Positions 10,622-17,936 of a DNA stretch of 64,000 nt are shown here, in pieces (the stretch's first letter is position 1; the number at the start of each line of letters is the position of its first letter). Under the pieces are notes generated by a model that ran no database searches, was not told the DNA's origin, and saw only the letters and a list, made by a program, of their open reading frames with translations. This DNA comes from Myxococcales bacterium (GTDB lineage: Bacteria; Myxococcota_A; Polyangia; Polyangiales; JADJMO01): assembly GCA_016709545.1 (NCBI GenBank), contig JADJMO010000002.1, forward strand, positions 372,001 through 436,000. Direction: 5' to 3'. Both the position numbers and the translations under genes were made by a program.

Positions 10622-10653
10622 GCACGAAGGTCAAACCTGCTTTGACGTTCGTG
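10622..10653. repeat. Palindrome 3 of 3 (13-bp stem)
   Basis: Arms 10623-10635 and 10641-10653 share the CACGAAGGTCAAA / TTTGACGTTCGTG theme with one mismatch and a 5-nt loop. The three palindromes occupy the otherwise gene-free stretch 10359-10733, in which I see no coding sequence. Confidence 0.7.
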
Positions 10654-10733
10654 TGGAATCGCGAAGACCCCACCCCCTCCTCCGTCAGCGCCGTGTCAGG
10701 TGCCCGTTGCGTCACGCCCGGCAGCAACGTGGG

Positions 10734-12125
10734 TCAGCGGGGGGTGATGGTGATGCGGTAGGCGCCGGACTTCTCGACGCCGGCGGCAGCGAACGTGTCG
10801 ACGACGATGCGGAAGGTGCCGGCGGGGGCGTCGACGTCGAGCAGCTTGTCGTCGCGCTGGGTGCAGGTGGCGCCGGTCGCGCCGGTGAGCCAGTGGACGT
10901 CGACGTCGACGCCGTCGTCGTCGAACACGTGGACGCGGAGCTTCTGGGGCTTGGCGAGCGTCAGGGTGTAGACGACCTCGGGGCCGGACTCGTCGGCGCT
11001 GCTGCAGGCGTAGACCTTCTCGACGCGCGTCTTGACCTTGCTCGTGTCGCGGTCGTCGACGAAGGGGATGCTGTCGACCACGTAGGGCGTGGCCCAGGTG
11101 CCGTCTCCGGCGAGCGCGGGCGGCGCGGGCTCGGGCGCGGCGGTCTCGAGGACGAAGCGCTTGACGCGATCGAGGGCGTCGAGGGTGACGAGGTTGCGCC
11201 CGTTGAAGCCCTCGGTGAGGCCCTCCTTGGTGAGCCAGCAGCCGTGGGCGCCCGCGCTCACGTAGACCTGGGGGTGGATGCCGTCGCCCGCGAGCCCGAA
11301 GCCGGGGGCGAGCGGCTCGAGCGCCTCGAAGAAGTCGACGAGGGGTATCTGGCGCGCCTGGGCGACGGCGCGGATGACGGCGTTCATCTCGGGCACGAGG
11401 GCGGCGGCGTCGGGCTTGTCGGCGCGCTGCGGGATCGTGGAGACGATGGGGAGGACCTTCATCGCGAGGAGCAGGTCGATGTTCTTGCGGAGGTTGCGCT
11501 CGAACGGATCGACGCCGGTCGCGTAGGTGTCGTTGGTGCCGAGCATGAGCACGGCGAACGTGGGCTGGATCGCGGCGACCTCTTGCTCGACGAAGCTCGG
11601 GGTGCCGCTGATGGTCTTGGCCGCGCTCCAGCCGACGCCGGCCGCGAGGGTCGCGCGGTTGAACGAGGTCACCGAGCCGACCTTGGTCTTGGCGAAGAAC
11701 GCGCGGGTGGGCTCGAGCGCCGCGTACTTGTCGAGCTTCACGTCGGTGCCGGCGAAGCAGTTCAGGAAGTTGGTGTTGACCGTGATGGAGTCGCCGACCT
11801 TGGCGAAGACGTCGGGCCGGTGGGTCGGGGCGCCCTCGATCGCCTTCTTGGCGCGGGCGATCACCGCGGCGCTCATCGGCGACTGGAGCGGGCCGAACGG
11901 GTACCGGGTCGGGCCGCTCGGGGGCGGAGGTGGCGCGTCGGTCGGCGTGTCGGCGGGCGCGTCCCCCGGGGCATCCTTGGCGGCGTCGGGGGTCGCATCG
12001 GCGCCGGTCTCGCCGGGGTCGACCTCGGTCGCGCCGGTGTCTTCGAGCGGCGGCTCGGAGCCGGTCTCGCCTCCGCAGCCCACGAGCGCGGAAGCGACCA
12101 GCAGCGACCCGAGGAGACGTTGCAC
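10734..12125 (-). CDS. Lipoprotein SGNH/GDSL hydrolase
   Basis: It has about 463 residues, with a lipobox (LVGC) and an Asp/Ala/Pro-rich linker to about residue 72. The SGNH hydrolase domain has block I GDSIT (near residue 112, catalytic Ser), block III GTND (near 199) and block V DGIHP (Asp/His). A C-terminal domain of about 120 residues (from roughly 345) looks like a beta-sandwich of the pre-peptidase type. It should be a surface or periplasmic esterase or deacetylase; the substrate is unknown. Two adjacent GTG codons (12128, 12125) could start it. The second is 7 nt after a TAAGCT hexamer and is preferred. Confidence 0.75.
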   Translation of the reverse strand: MQRLLGSLLVASALVGCGGETGSEPPLEDTGATEVDPGETGADATPDAAKDAPGDAPADTPTDAPPPPPSGPTRYPFGPLQSPMSAAVIARAKKAIEGAPTHRPDVFAKVGDSITVNTNFLNCFAGTDVKLDKYAALEPTRAFFAKTKVGSVTSFNRATLAAGVGWSAAKTISGTPSFVEQEVAAIQPTFAVLMLGTNDTYATGVDPFERNLRKNIDLLLAMKVLPIVSTIPQRADKPDAAALVPEMNAVIRAVAQARQIPLVDFFEALEPLAPGFGLAGDGIHPQVYVSAGAHGCWLTKEGLTEGFNGRNLVTLDALDRVKRFVLETAAPEPAPPALAGDGTWATPYVVDSIPFVDDRDTSKVKTRVEKVYACSSADESGPEVVYTLTLAKPQKLRVHVFDDDGVDVDVHWLTGATGATCTQRDDKLLDVDAPAGTFRIVVDTFAAAGVEKSGAYRITITPR

Positions 12126-12132
12126 CACTTCG

Positions 12133-12138
12133 AGCTTA
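12133..12138 (-). promoter_or_regulatory. -10 hexamer TAAGCT of the SGNH hydrolase gene
   Basis: On the minus strand it lies 7 nt before the GTG at 12125 (4 nt before the GTG at 12128), which is the basis for choosing the later start. Confidence 0.3.
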
Positions 12139-12187
12139 TCCGGAACCCGACCCCGCGCCAGAAACGGACAGCCGCGGCCGTTCGGGC

Positions 12188-12193
12188 TAGAAC
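12188..12193 (+). promoter_or_regulatory. -10 hexamer TAGAAC
   Basis: It lies 7 nt before the ATG at 12201 of the small lipoprotein gene, and a GAGGGG stretch in the gap may also act as a ribosome-binding site. Confidence 0.25.
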
Positions 12194-12200
12194 CGAGGGG

Positions 12201-12485
12201 ATGCGGGCGGCGATCCTGATCGGCTTGCTGGGGTGCGGGGCGGTCGAGACGCCCACCGTCGAGGACGTCGGCGCGCGCGACACCGGCGCCGCGGACACCA
12301 GTGGTGACGCGGACGCCGACGCAGCAGAGGTGGACCCGTGGGCCTGTCCGACCGCGTTGCCCGACCTGTACGCGACCTGCCGCACGGGGATGCCGACGTG
12401 CACCTACGGGACGTGCGCGGACGGGCAGCCGCGGCAGCGGGTGTGCGTCGACGGCCGGTGGGTCGTCGCCTTCAGGAGCTGCTGA
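12201..12485 (+). CDS. Small Cys-containing lipoprotein
   Basis: It has 94 residues: a short signal with lipobox (LLGC at about residue 12), a Thr/Asp/Ala-rich linker, then a compact Cys-rich domain with six Cys (ACPTA...CRTG...CTYGTC...CVDG...SC) that probably forms disulfides. It ends tail-to-tail against the SDR gene at 12486 with no spacer. No family is recognised; this is one of the many similarly built lipoproteins in the window. Confidence 0.65.
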   Translation: MRAAILIGLLGCGAVETPTVEDVGARDTGAADTSGDADADAAEVDPWACPTALPDLYATCRTGMPTCTYGTCADGQPRQRVCVDGRWVVAFRSC

Positions 12486-13463
12486 CTACCGGGCGGCCAT
12501 CCAGCTGCCGCGCTGGACGGCGCGGGCCTCGGCCACGGTGCTGTAGAGCGAGGTGCGGATGTCGACGGTGGGCTTGTACCCGAAGGCGCGGCGGAAGTTG
12601 GCGTCGCCGATCACGCAGGGCCACTTGTAGAAGTTGAGCAGGTAGTGCGGGAAGCCGGCGAGGCGCCCGTAGATCGAGGCGAGCGCGGGGAGGAGCGCGA
12701 GGGCGCGCGCGTCGACGAGCTCGATCGCGGTGCGCCACGGGATCGCCGTCGGGCCGGCGACGTTGAACACCCCCCTGCCCTCGTGGCCGCCGCGCGGGCC
12801 GTCGAGCGCGAGGACGATCGCGGCGGCGAGGTCGCGCTCGTGCACGAACTGGGTCATCGGGTTGTAGCCGAGGAGGTGCGGAATCACGGGCAAGCGGAGG
12901 AACTTGCTCATCGTGTTGTTGACCGTGGGGCCGACGACGTTGGTGGGGCGGAGCACCACCGTGCGCACGTCGCGGTAACGGAAGGCCCAGAGCGCGGCCA
13001 TCGAGTCGAGCTGGATCGCGTCGGCGATCTCGGGGAACTCCGTGCCGGCGCGGAGCGGGTCGTCCTCGCCGATGGGCGTGTGGTTGCGCGCGTCGGCGCC
13101 GTAGACGTGGAACGTGGAGAGCACCACCATCGCGCGCACGCGGTAGCGGAGGGCGAGCTCGAGGAGCTTCTGCGAGCCGGTCACGTTGAGGTCGAAGCGC
13201 TTGCCCATCTCCTCGCGGAGGTTGCCCACGCGGCCGAGGTGGAGGACCGCGTCGATGCCGGCGCCCGAGTAGGCGCGGAACACGTCCTCGATCGCGGTCT
13301 TGTCGTACTTCGCGCGGTGGATCTCGACGCGCGAGAGCAGGCCACCGAGCTTGCCTACCGGGCGGTAATCGACGCCGACCACCTTCTGCCCGCGCTCGAC
13401 GAGCACCTCGGCGACGCGCTGGGCGAGGCCGCCGGCGATGCCGGTGATCAGGATGTGGCCCAC
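12486..13463 (-). CDS. NAD(P)-dependent epimerase/dehydratase-like SDR protein
   Basis: It has 325 residues with an N-terminal Rossmann glycine-rich motif (TGIAGGLA, residues 7-14) and a sugar-epimerase-type body (VLHLG, STFHVYG, RPTNVVG). The usual catalytic YxxxK is not apparent: the corresponding stretch reads QLDSMAALW. The enzyme may therefore be atypical or bind nucleotide without redox catalysis. It sits 2 nt downstream of the acyltransferase gene on the same strand, a pairing that suggests a joint role in lipid or glycolipid metabolism (inference). Confidence 0.7.
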   Translation of the reverse strand: MGHILITGIAGGLAQRVAEVLVERGQKVVGVDYRPVGKLGGLLSRVEIHRAKYDKTAIEDVFRAYSGAGIDAVLHLGRVGNLREEMGKRFDLNVTGSQKLLELALRYRVRAMVVLSTFHVYGADARNHTPIGEDDPLRAGTEFPEIADAIQLDSMAALWAFRYRDVRTVVLRPTNVVGPTVNNTMSKFLRLPVIPHLLGYNPMTQFVHERDLAAAIVLALDGPRGGHEGRGVFNVAGPTAIPWRTAIELVDARALALLPALASIYGRLAGFPHYLLNFYKWPCVIGDANFRRAFGYKPTVDIRTSLYSTVAEARAVQRGSWMAAR

Positions 13464-13464
13464 T

Positions 13465-14287
13465 CTAGAACCAGCCCTTCCGGCGCGCGCGGAGGTCGTC
13501 GACCATCTCCTGCACCGCGTTCTGGACCACGGCGACCTTCTCCTCGATCACCGCGTCGTCGGCGTCGTGCTCGCCCTCGAAGCGGAGCGGCGGGCCGAAG
13601 CGGAGGTGGAACTTCACCGGCAGCGGCAGGTAGGCGAGCGGCCCGAGCAGCGGCAGCAGCGGGTGGATGGGGAAATACGGGGCGCGCAGCAGCTTCGAGA
13701 GGATCTTGCTCGAGTGCACGCTGATGATCGACTCCTCGCTGCCGACCACCGCGCAGGGCACGATGGGGGTGTTGGTCTGCAGCGCGAGGCGCATGAACCC
13801 GCGGCCGAACTTCTCGAGGCGATAGCGGTCGCGCCACACCTTGCCGGAGCCGCGCGCGCCCTCGGGGAACACCAGGATCGCCTGCTCGTCCTCGAGCAGG
13901 TTCCGGCAGTTGATCGGCGCGCCGAGCACCGCGCCGCCGCGGAGCAGCACGTCGTCGACGAACGGGAGCCGCGGGAGCCAGCGCTCGATCATCGCGCGCA
14001 CGGTGCGCGGTGGGTTCGCCTGCAGGAGACACGCGACCGCGACCACGATGCCGTCGAACGGCAGCTGGCCGGCGTGGTTCGGTACGATGAGCACGCGCCC
14101 CGCGGGATGTGCTCGGCGCCCTCCACGTCGGGGCGGAAGTAGTCGTGGATCTTGCGCGCGAGGGTGTAGAGGAGCCGCGCCCGCTCGGGGAGAACCCCCA
14201 CGCGTCGAAGCCGAGCTCGTTGACCGAGCTGGGGACGCGGGAGAGCGCGGACTGGACCTCGGGATCGACGAGCCCGGACAGGATCAC
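13465..14287 (-). CDS. PlsC-type lysophospholipid acyltransferase, two apparent frameshifts
   Basis: The main open part (from about 14094) reads VPNHAGQLPFDG near the start, carrying the acyltransferase NHxxxxD motif, and later FPEGARGSGK, block III of the family. The N-terminus lies in two other frames: GTG at 14287 opens ILSGLVDPEVQSALSR...FDAWGFSP, then RARLLYTLARKIHDYFRPDVEGAEHIPRG, then the main frame. Single missing bases, in the G4 run at 14187-14190 and near 14098-14103, would join all three into a protein of about 274 residues. It should acylate lysophosphatidic acid or a related lipid at the inner membrane. Start support: a TAGGAT hexamer 6 nt before the GTG. Confidence 0.75.
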
Positions 14288-14293
14288 GCACGC

Positions 14294-14299
14294 ATCCTA
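14294..14299 (-). promoter_or_regulatory. -10 hexamer TAGGAT of the acyltransferase-SDR unit
   Basis: On the minus strand it is 6 nt upstream of the GTG at 14287. Confidence 0.35.
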
Positions 14300-14366
14300 C
14301 GCCGGGAGACGGCCCGGGCGGCCCGCAGAGTTGCCCGACGCGCTTGCCGCGGCGCGGCATGAGTCC

Positions 14367-14372
14367 TACGAA
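14367..14372 (+). promoter_or_regulatory. -10 hexamer TACGAA of glpD
   Basis: It lies 6 nt before the ATG at 14379. The gap GGGTGG could alternatively be read as a weak ribosome-binding site. Confidence 0.3.
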
Positions 14373-14378
14373 GGGTGG

Positions 14379-15947
14379 ATGTGGACGCGCGGGTGGCGTG
14401 ACGAGCTCCTGGGCCGCCTCGATCGCCCGAGCGAAGGGACCGACGAGTGGGACGCGATCATCGTCGGCGGTGGCATCACCGGCGCCGGGTTGCTCGCCGA
14501 GTGCGCACGAATGGGCAAGAGCGCGGTGCTCTTCGAGGCGCGCGACTTCGCCTCGGGCACCTCGAGCCGATCGACCAAGCTCGTCCACGGCGGCCTGCGC
14601 TACCTGCGCCAGGGCCAGCTGCGGGTCACCCGCGAGTCGGTGGTGGAGCGCGAGCGCCTGCTGCGCGAGGCCAAGGGCCTGGTCACGCCGCTCGGGTTCT
14701 ACCTGGCCACGTTCGCCGGCGACAAGATGCCGAGCTGGATGTACGGCGTCGGCCTCGCCGTGTACGACGTCATCGCGCGCAAGTGGGCGCACGAGAAGTA
14801 CACCGCCGAGGAGCTGCTCGCGCAGATCCCGGTGCTGTCCGGCGCCGCGGTGCGCGGCGGGTATCACTACTTCGACGCCCAGACGGACGACGCGCGCCTC
14901 ACTCTGCGGGTCATCCGCGAGGCGGTGCGCCGCGGCGGGAGCGCCATCAACTACGCGCCGGTGAAGCAGCTGCTGCGCGACCAGGACGGCAAGGTCCGCG
15001 GCGTGGTCGTGACCGACGCGGTGACCGGGCGCACGTTCGAGGTGAAGAGCCGTCGCGTGGTGAACGCCACCGGCGTGTGGGTCGACGGGCTGCGCAAGGA
15101 GGTCGGCGCGCCGGCCCGCATGCGCGCGATCCGCGGCAGCCACCTCGTGTTCGCGCGCGAAAAACTGCCGGTCTCGGAGGCGGTCACGCTGCTGCACCCG
15201 GCCGACGGCCGCGCGGTGTTCGCGGTGCCCTGGGAGGGCGTGACGATCCTCGGCACGACGGACGTGGACCACGCGCACGGCCTCGACGAGGAGCCGGCCA
15301 CGGCGAACGACGAGGCGAGCTACCTGATGGACCTCGCGACGCACGCGTTCCCGGACGTGGGGCTCTCGTCGAGCGACATCCGCGCGTCGTGGTCGGGCGT
15401 GCGCGGCGTGATCGACAGCGGGCAGAAGAACCCGAGCAAGGAGTCGCGCGACCACGCCCTCTGGAACGAGGACGGCCTCGTGACGGTGACGGGCGGCAAG
15501 CTGACGACGTTCCGCCTGATGGCGCTCGAGACGCTGCGCGCGATCGGGCTCTACGGCGAGCGCGGACCGATCCTGGACGAGCCCACGGAGGTGGAGCTGC
15601 CGGAGTCGCTCGGCGTCGCGGCGCGGGCGCGGCTTCTCGGTCGGTACGGGGTGGAGGCGCCGGCGGTGCTCGCGGCCCACGACGACACGAGCCCGATCGA
15701 CGACACGCCGGCGCTGTGGTGCGAGCTGCGGTACGCGGCGCGCGACGAGGCGGTGGTGCACCTCGAGGACCTGCTGCTGCGGCGGGTGCGGCTCGGGCTG
15801 CTCGCGGCGAACGGCGGGATTCATCTGCTCGAGCGGATCCGGGCGATCGTGCAGCCGGAGCTCGGTTGGGACGACGCGCGCTGGAAGCAGGAGGCGGAGA
15901 GCTACGAGCAGCTGTGGCACCGGGCCTACGGGAGCGAGTTCGCGTAG
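14379..15947 (+). CDS. glpD: Glycerol-3-phosphate dehydrogenase, FAD-dependent
   Basis: It has 522 residues, the normal size for GlpD. The FAD-binding motif GGGITGAG is at residues 30-37, followed by the family signature SSRSTKLVHGGLRYL, RGSHLVFAR, TDVDHAHG and TGGKLTTFR. The C-terminal DAO-C domain runs to the end. It oxidises glycerol-3-phosphate to dihydroxyacetone phosphate at the inner membrane and passes electrons to quinone. The gene stands alone on the plus strand, divergent from the acyltransferase gene, which consumes glycerol-phosphate lipids. The ATG at 14379 is the only start that leaves the usual short N-terminus. Confidence 0.93.
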   Translation: MWTRGWRDELLGRLDRPSEGTDEWDAIIVGGGITGAGLLAECARMGKSAVLFEARDFASGTSSRSTKLVHGGLRYLRQGQLRVTRESVVERERLLREAKGLVTPLGFYLATFAGDKMPSWMYGVGLAVYDVIARKWAHEKYTAEELLAQIPVLSGAAVRGGYHYFDAQTDDARLTLRVIREAVRRGGSAINYAPVKQLLRDQDGKVRGVVVTDAVTGRTFEVKSRRVVNATGVWVDGLRKEVGAPARMRAIRGSHLVFAREKLPVSEAVTLLHPADGRAVFAVPWEGVTILGTTDVDHAHGLDEEPATANDEASYLMDLATHAFPDVGLSSSDIRASWSGVRGVIDSGQKNPSKESRDHALWNEDGLVTVTGGKLTTFRLMALETLRAIGLYGERGPILDEPTEVELPESLGVAARARLLGRYGVEAPAVLAAHDDTSPIDDTPALWCELRYAARDEAVVHLEDLLLRRVRLGLLAANGGIHLLERIRAIVQPELGWDDARWKQEAESYEQLWHRAYGSEFA

Positions 15948-16009
15948 CGCCTGCCCGGTCACGGTGCGTCCAGCGCCCTCGGAATCGGGGGACTTCCACA
16001 GGTGCACAC

Positions 16010-16032
16010 CTTCACCAGGGCGGCGAAGACCT
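16010..16032. repeat. Short copy of the 5' end of the neighbouring Rpn-like gene
   Basis: About 22 bases here match, with one difference, the stretch near 16858-16879 that encodes FAALVK at the start of the Rpn-like gene. It lies in the 137-bp spacer 15948-16084, which otherwise shows no gene. It may be a remnant of a duplicated paralogue. Confidence 0.35.
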
Positions 16033-16084
16033 TGAGTTGAATGGTCGCTGCGTTCAGGTCGCTTCGTTTCCTGGTCCGGTCCCC

Positions 16085-16906
16085 TCAGTCTCCGCCGAGC
16101 CGGCGGCGGAGCACGGCGCGGAGGTCGGCCGGAAGGGTGTCGAGGACCTCTTGGACAGCGGCGAGACGCTCGGCGGGGCCGAGGCCAGCCAGACGCTCCA
16201 CCGGGTCGAGGCCAGCCAGACGCTCGGCTGGACCGAGGCCGGCGAGGACGGCCTTGCGCTCCTCCGGGCTCAAGGACTCCACCAGCTTGCGCCGCATCTC
16301 CTCGTACCCGTCGAGCTCTCGGATGTCGGTGGGGTTGGCTGCCATGACGTGCTCCTGCCACCAGCGGTGGGATTCTCGACTCTCCATTGTGTGATGCCCG
16401 AACGCTCCGAGCAAGTCGTCGTGTTCGGCCCGCGCGACCGCGTCGATGTCGACCACCACGAGCGGATAGGGACAGCCCACGACCCGTGCGTAGCCATCGC
16501 CGATCGGCGCGATGTGCCAGTCGAGGCGCGTGAGATCCGAGGCGAGGCGGTCGATTGGACGCGACAGGACGAGCACAAGGGTGAGCGAGTCTCGCGCCGT
16601 GAGACGGTCGACCTCGCCGACGTGGTACTGCGCGCCGTACCCGAGGAGCCGGACGAGATCGCCACGGCGGAACGGCCGGGTGACGCTCTTGAACTCGACG
16701 AGCGCGTCGCTGGTGAACAGCGGCCACAGCCCACCGAGGACGGCGCCTGGCTGGTGACCTTCGCCGGTCTTGCGCAGGAGCAGCAGATCGACCCGTTGCG
16801 GCTCGGCGCCGAGCTGCACCTCGGCGCGCACCTCGACGTCGGGAGGTGCGCGCTCCTTCACCAGCGCGGCGAAGACCACGTGCCAGGCGGTGCGTCCGGT
16901 GCTCAT
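16085..16906 (-). CDS. Rpn-like PD-(D/E)XK nuclease-family protein with tandem C-terminal repeats
   Basis: It has 273 residues. The N-terminal half carries a nuclease-like core: Asp40 in VDLLLL followed by EFK at residues 71-73, the D...ExK arrangement of PD-(D/E)XK enzymes. An RLLGYGAQYH segment like those in Rpn/transposase-like proteins follows. The C-terminus contains a nine-residue repeat (LAGLGPAER-like) in three near-identical copies, encoded by 27-bp direct repeats. Relatives promote RecA-independent recombination or act in phage defence. The ATG at 16906 was chosen over the GTG at 16909 because it sits 6 nt after a TACGCC hexamer. Confidence 0.65.
   Translation of the reverse strand: MSTGRTAWHVVFAALVKERAPPDVEVRAEVQLGAEPQRVDLLLLRKTGEGHQPGAVLGGLWPLFTSDALVEFKSVTRPFRRGDLVRLLGYGAQYHVGEVDRLTARDSLTLVLVLSRPIDRLASDLTRLDWHIAPIGDGYARVVGCPYPLVVVDIDAVARAEHDDLLGAFGHHTMESRESHRWWQEHVMAANPTDIRELDGYEEMRRKLVESLSPEERKAVLAGLGPAERLAGLDPVERLAGLGPAERLAAVQEVLDTLPADLRAVLRRRLGGD
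16164..16244 (-). repeat. Three tandem 27-bp direct repeats inside the Rpn-like gene
   Basis: Units at 16164-16190, 16191-16217 and 16218-16244 each begin AGACGCTC on the plus strand and encode nine-residue Leu/Ala/Gly/Pro repeats on the minus strand. Copy-number variation would keep the frame. Confidence 0.8.
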
Positions 16907-16912
16907 CACCGA

Positions 16913-16918
16913 GGCGTA
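16913..16918 (-). promoter_or_regulatory. -10 hexamer TACGCC of the Rpn-like gene
   Basis: On the minus strand it is 6 nt before the ATG at 16906. Confidence 0.3.
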
Positions 16919-16976
16919 GTCACGCGCGGGTCCGACGCCAGGGCGCGGCGGACAGCCAATGTCCGCGCAGTCTTGC

Positions 16977-16982
16977 TACGCT
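16977..16982 (+). promoter_or_regulatory. -10 hexamer TACGCT
   Basis: It lies 8 nt before the ATG at 16991 of the broken DUF1877-type gene. Confidence 0.3.
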
Positions 16983-16990
16983 CGCTCGCG

Positions 16991-17472
16991 ATGAGCGTGA
17001 CCTCCACCGCGTACGCCGTGCCCCCCGCCCTCCTCAAGAAGCTGCGCGCCGACAACGAGCGGTTCGCGGCGCTGTTCGGCGAGGACGAGAACGCGGGCCC
17101 TGAGTGGAAGGTGCAGAAGCTCGAGTTCGTGGACTTCGAGGACACCCACCGTCTCCTGAAGTACGCGGGCTACCCGACGCTGCGCAAGGTGCTCGACTTC
17201 GAGAGCGGCAACGACGAGGCCTTCGAGTAAGAGGGCTACGACATCCAGGTCGCCACGCCCGCCAAGGTGAAGAAGATCGCCGGCGAGCTCGCCAAGGTCA
17301 CGCTGGAGCAGGTGGCACCAAGGGCCTCGAGGCGGAGTTCAGCACCGACCGACGGGGCACCGTCCTCACCGCCGCCGACTACGACGAGCAGTTCCGCGAG
17401 ATCGAGGCCACCCGCGACTTCTTCGCCGCCGCCGCCGCGGTGGGCCACGCGGTGGTCGCCGCCGCGATCTGA
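16991..17472 (+). pseudogene. DUF1877 (YfbM)-like gene with in-frame stop and frameshift
   Basis: The ATG at 16991 opens MSVTSTAYAVPPALLKKLRA and runs 79 codons to a TAA at 17228-17230. Reading continues directly in frame as EGYDIQVATPAKVKKIAGELAKV. Near 17318 the frame must slip back one base to give KGLEAEFSTDR... and the C-terminal EIEATRDFFAAAAAVGHAVV, ending at 17472. The composite looks like a complete DUF1877 protein of about 160 residues (family function unknown). The stop is a substitution and the slip is an indel, so this may be a true pseudogene rather than only a sequencing error. Confidence 0.6.
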
Positions 17473-17497
17473 GCCGGGGAGCGAGCGACAGGCGGAG

Positions 17498-17887
17498 CTA
17501 TCGACACTGGTAGCCGTTGCAGATGCCCGTGCTGCAGGGCTCGCCATTCCTGTCCGTGACGCGCGGCGCGCCACCGGTGGGGGAGTAGAGGCACTGTCGC
17601 ACCGTGCACTCCGCGTTCATCCCTGGCCCGAGTGGAGGCAGGTCGAAGTCGTCGCCGACCGTGATCGGCTTCGTGCCGTTGCAGACGACCTTGCTGCAGT
17701 CTCCATCGACCTGGATGGGCGGCCCAGCGACCTCGACACAGACGTTGGAGCGGCACTTGTGGAGCAGGCATCGAGCTGGGCTCTCCGCAGTCGCCATCGA
17801 AGCTGCACTCCTTCGACGTCGAGCGAGGAAGCAACCGGACAGGAGGCCCAGCAGCACCACCCACTGCCCGCGAGCCAGCGACGCCAT
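17498..17887 (-). CDS. Cys-rich lipoprotein, probable local frame errors
   Basis: As read it has 129 residues with a lipobox (LSGC at about residue 19) and a C-terminal Cys-rich region: CLLHKCRSNVCVEV, DGDCSKVVCNG, CTVRQC, CSTGICNGYQC. Between about 17775 and 17810 the other minus frame gives KECSFDGDCGEPSS, which fits the Cys-pair repeat style better than the annotated frame (SAASMATAESPA). Two compensating single-base errors are therefore likely. It appears to be a secreted disulfide-rich surface lipoprotein of unknown function. Confidence 0.55.
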   Translation of the reverse strand: MASLARGQWVVLLGLLSGCFLARRRRSAASMATAESPARCLLHKCRSNVCVEVAGPPIQVDGDCSKVVCNGTKPITVGDDFDLPPLGPGMNAECTVRQCLYSPTGGAPRVTDRNGEPCSTGICNGYQCR

Positions 17888-17936
17888 CGTGCGTGCAGCG
17901 TGTCACGCCGCAGAACTCACCGCCACGATCGCGGCG

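Noticed and set aside
10424..10653. Possible CRISPR array
   Set aside because: The three palindromes differ in sequence and spacing (about 120 and 78 bp), have no constant repeat-spacer pattern, and no cas genes are nearby.
10525..10761. Short open frames on both strands across the palindromes (TKVK/LTFV-like peptides)
   Set aside because: Their recurring peptide motifs come from the palindromic DNA itself and no start signal supports translation.
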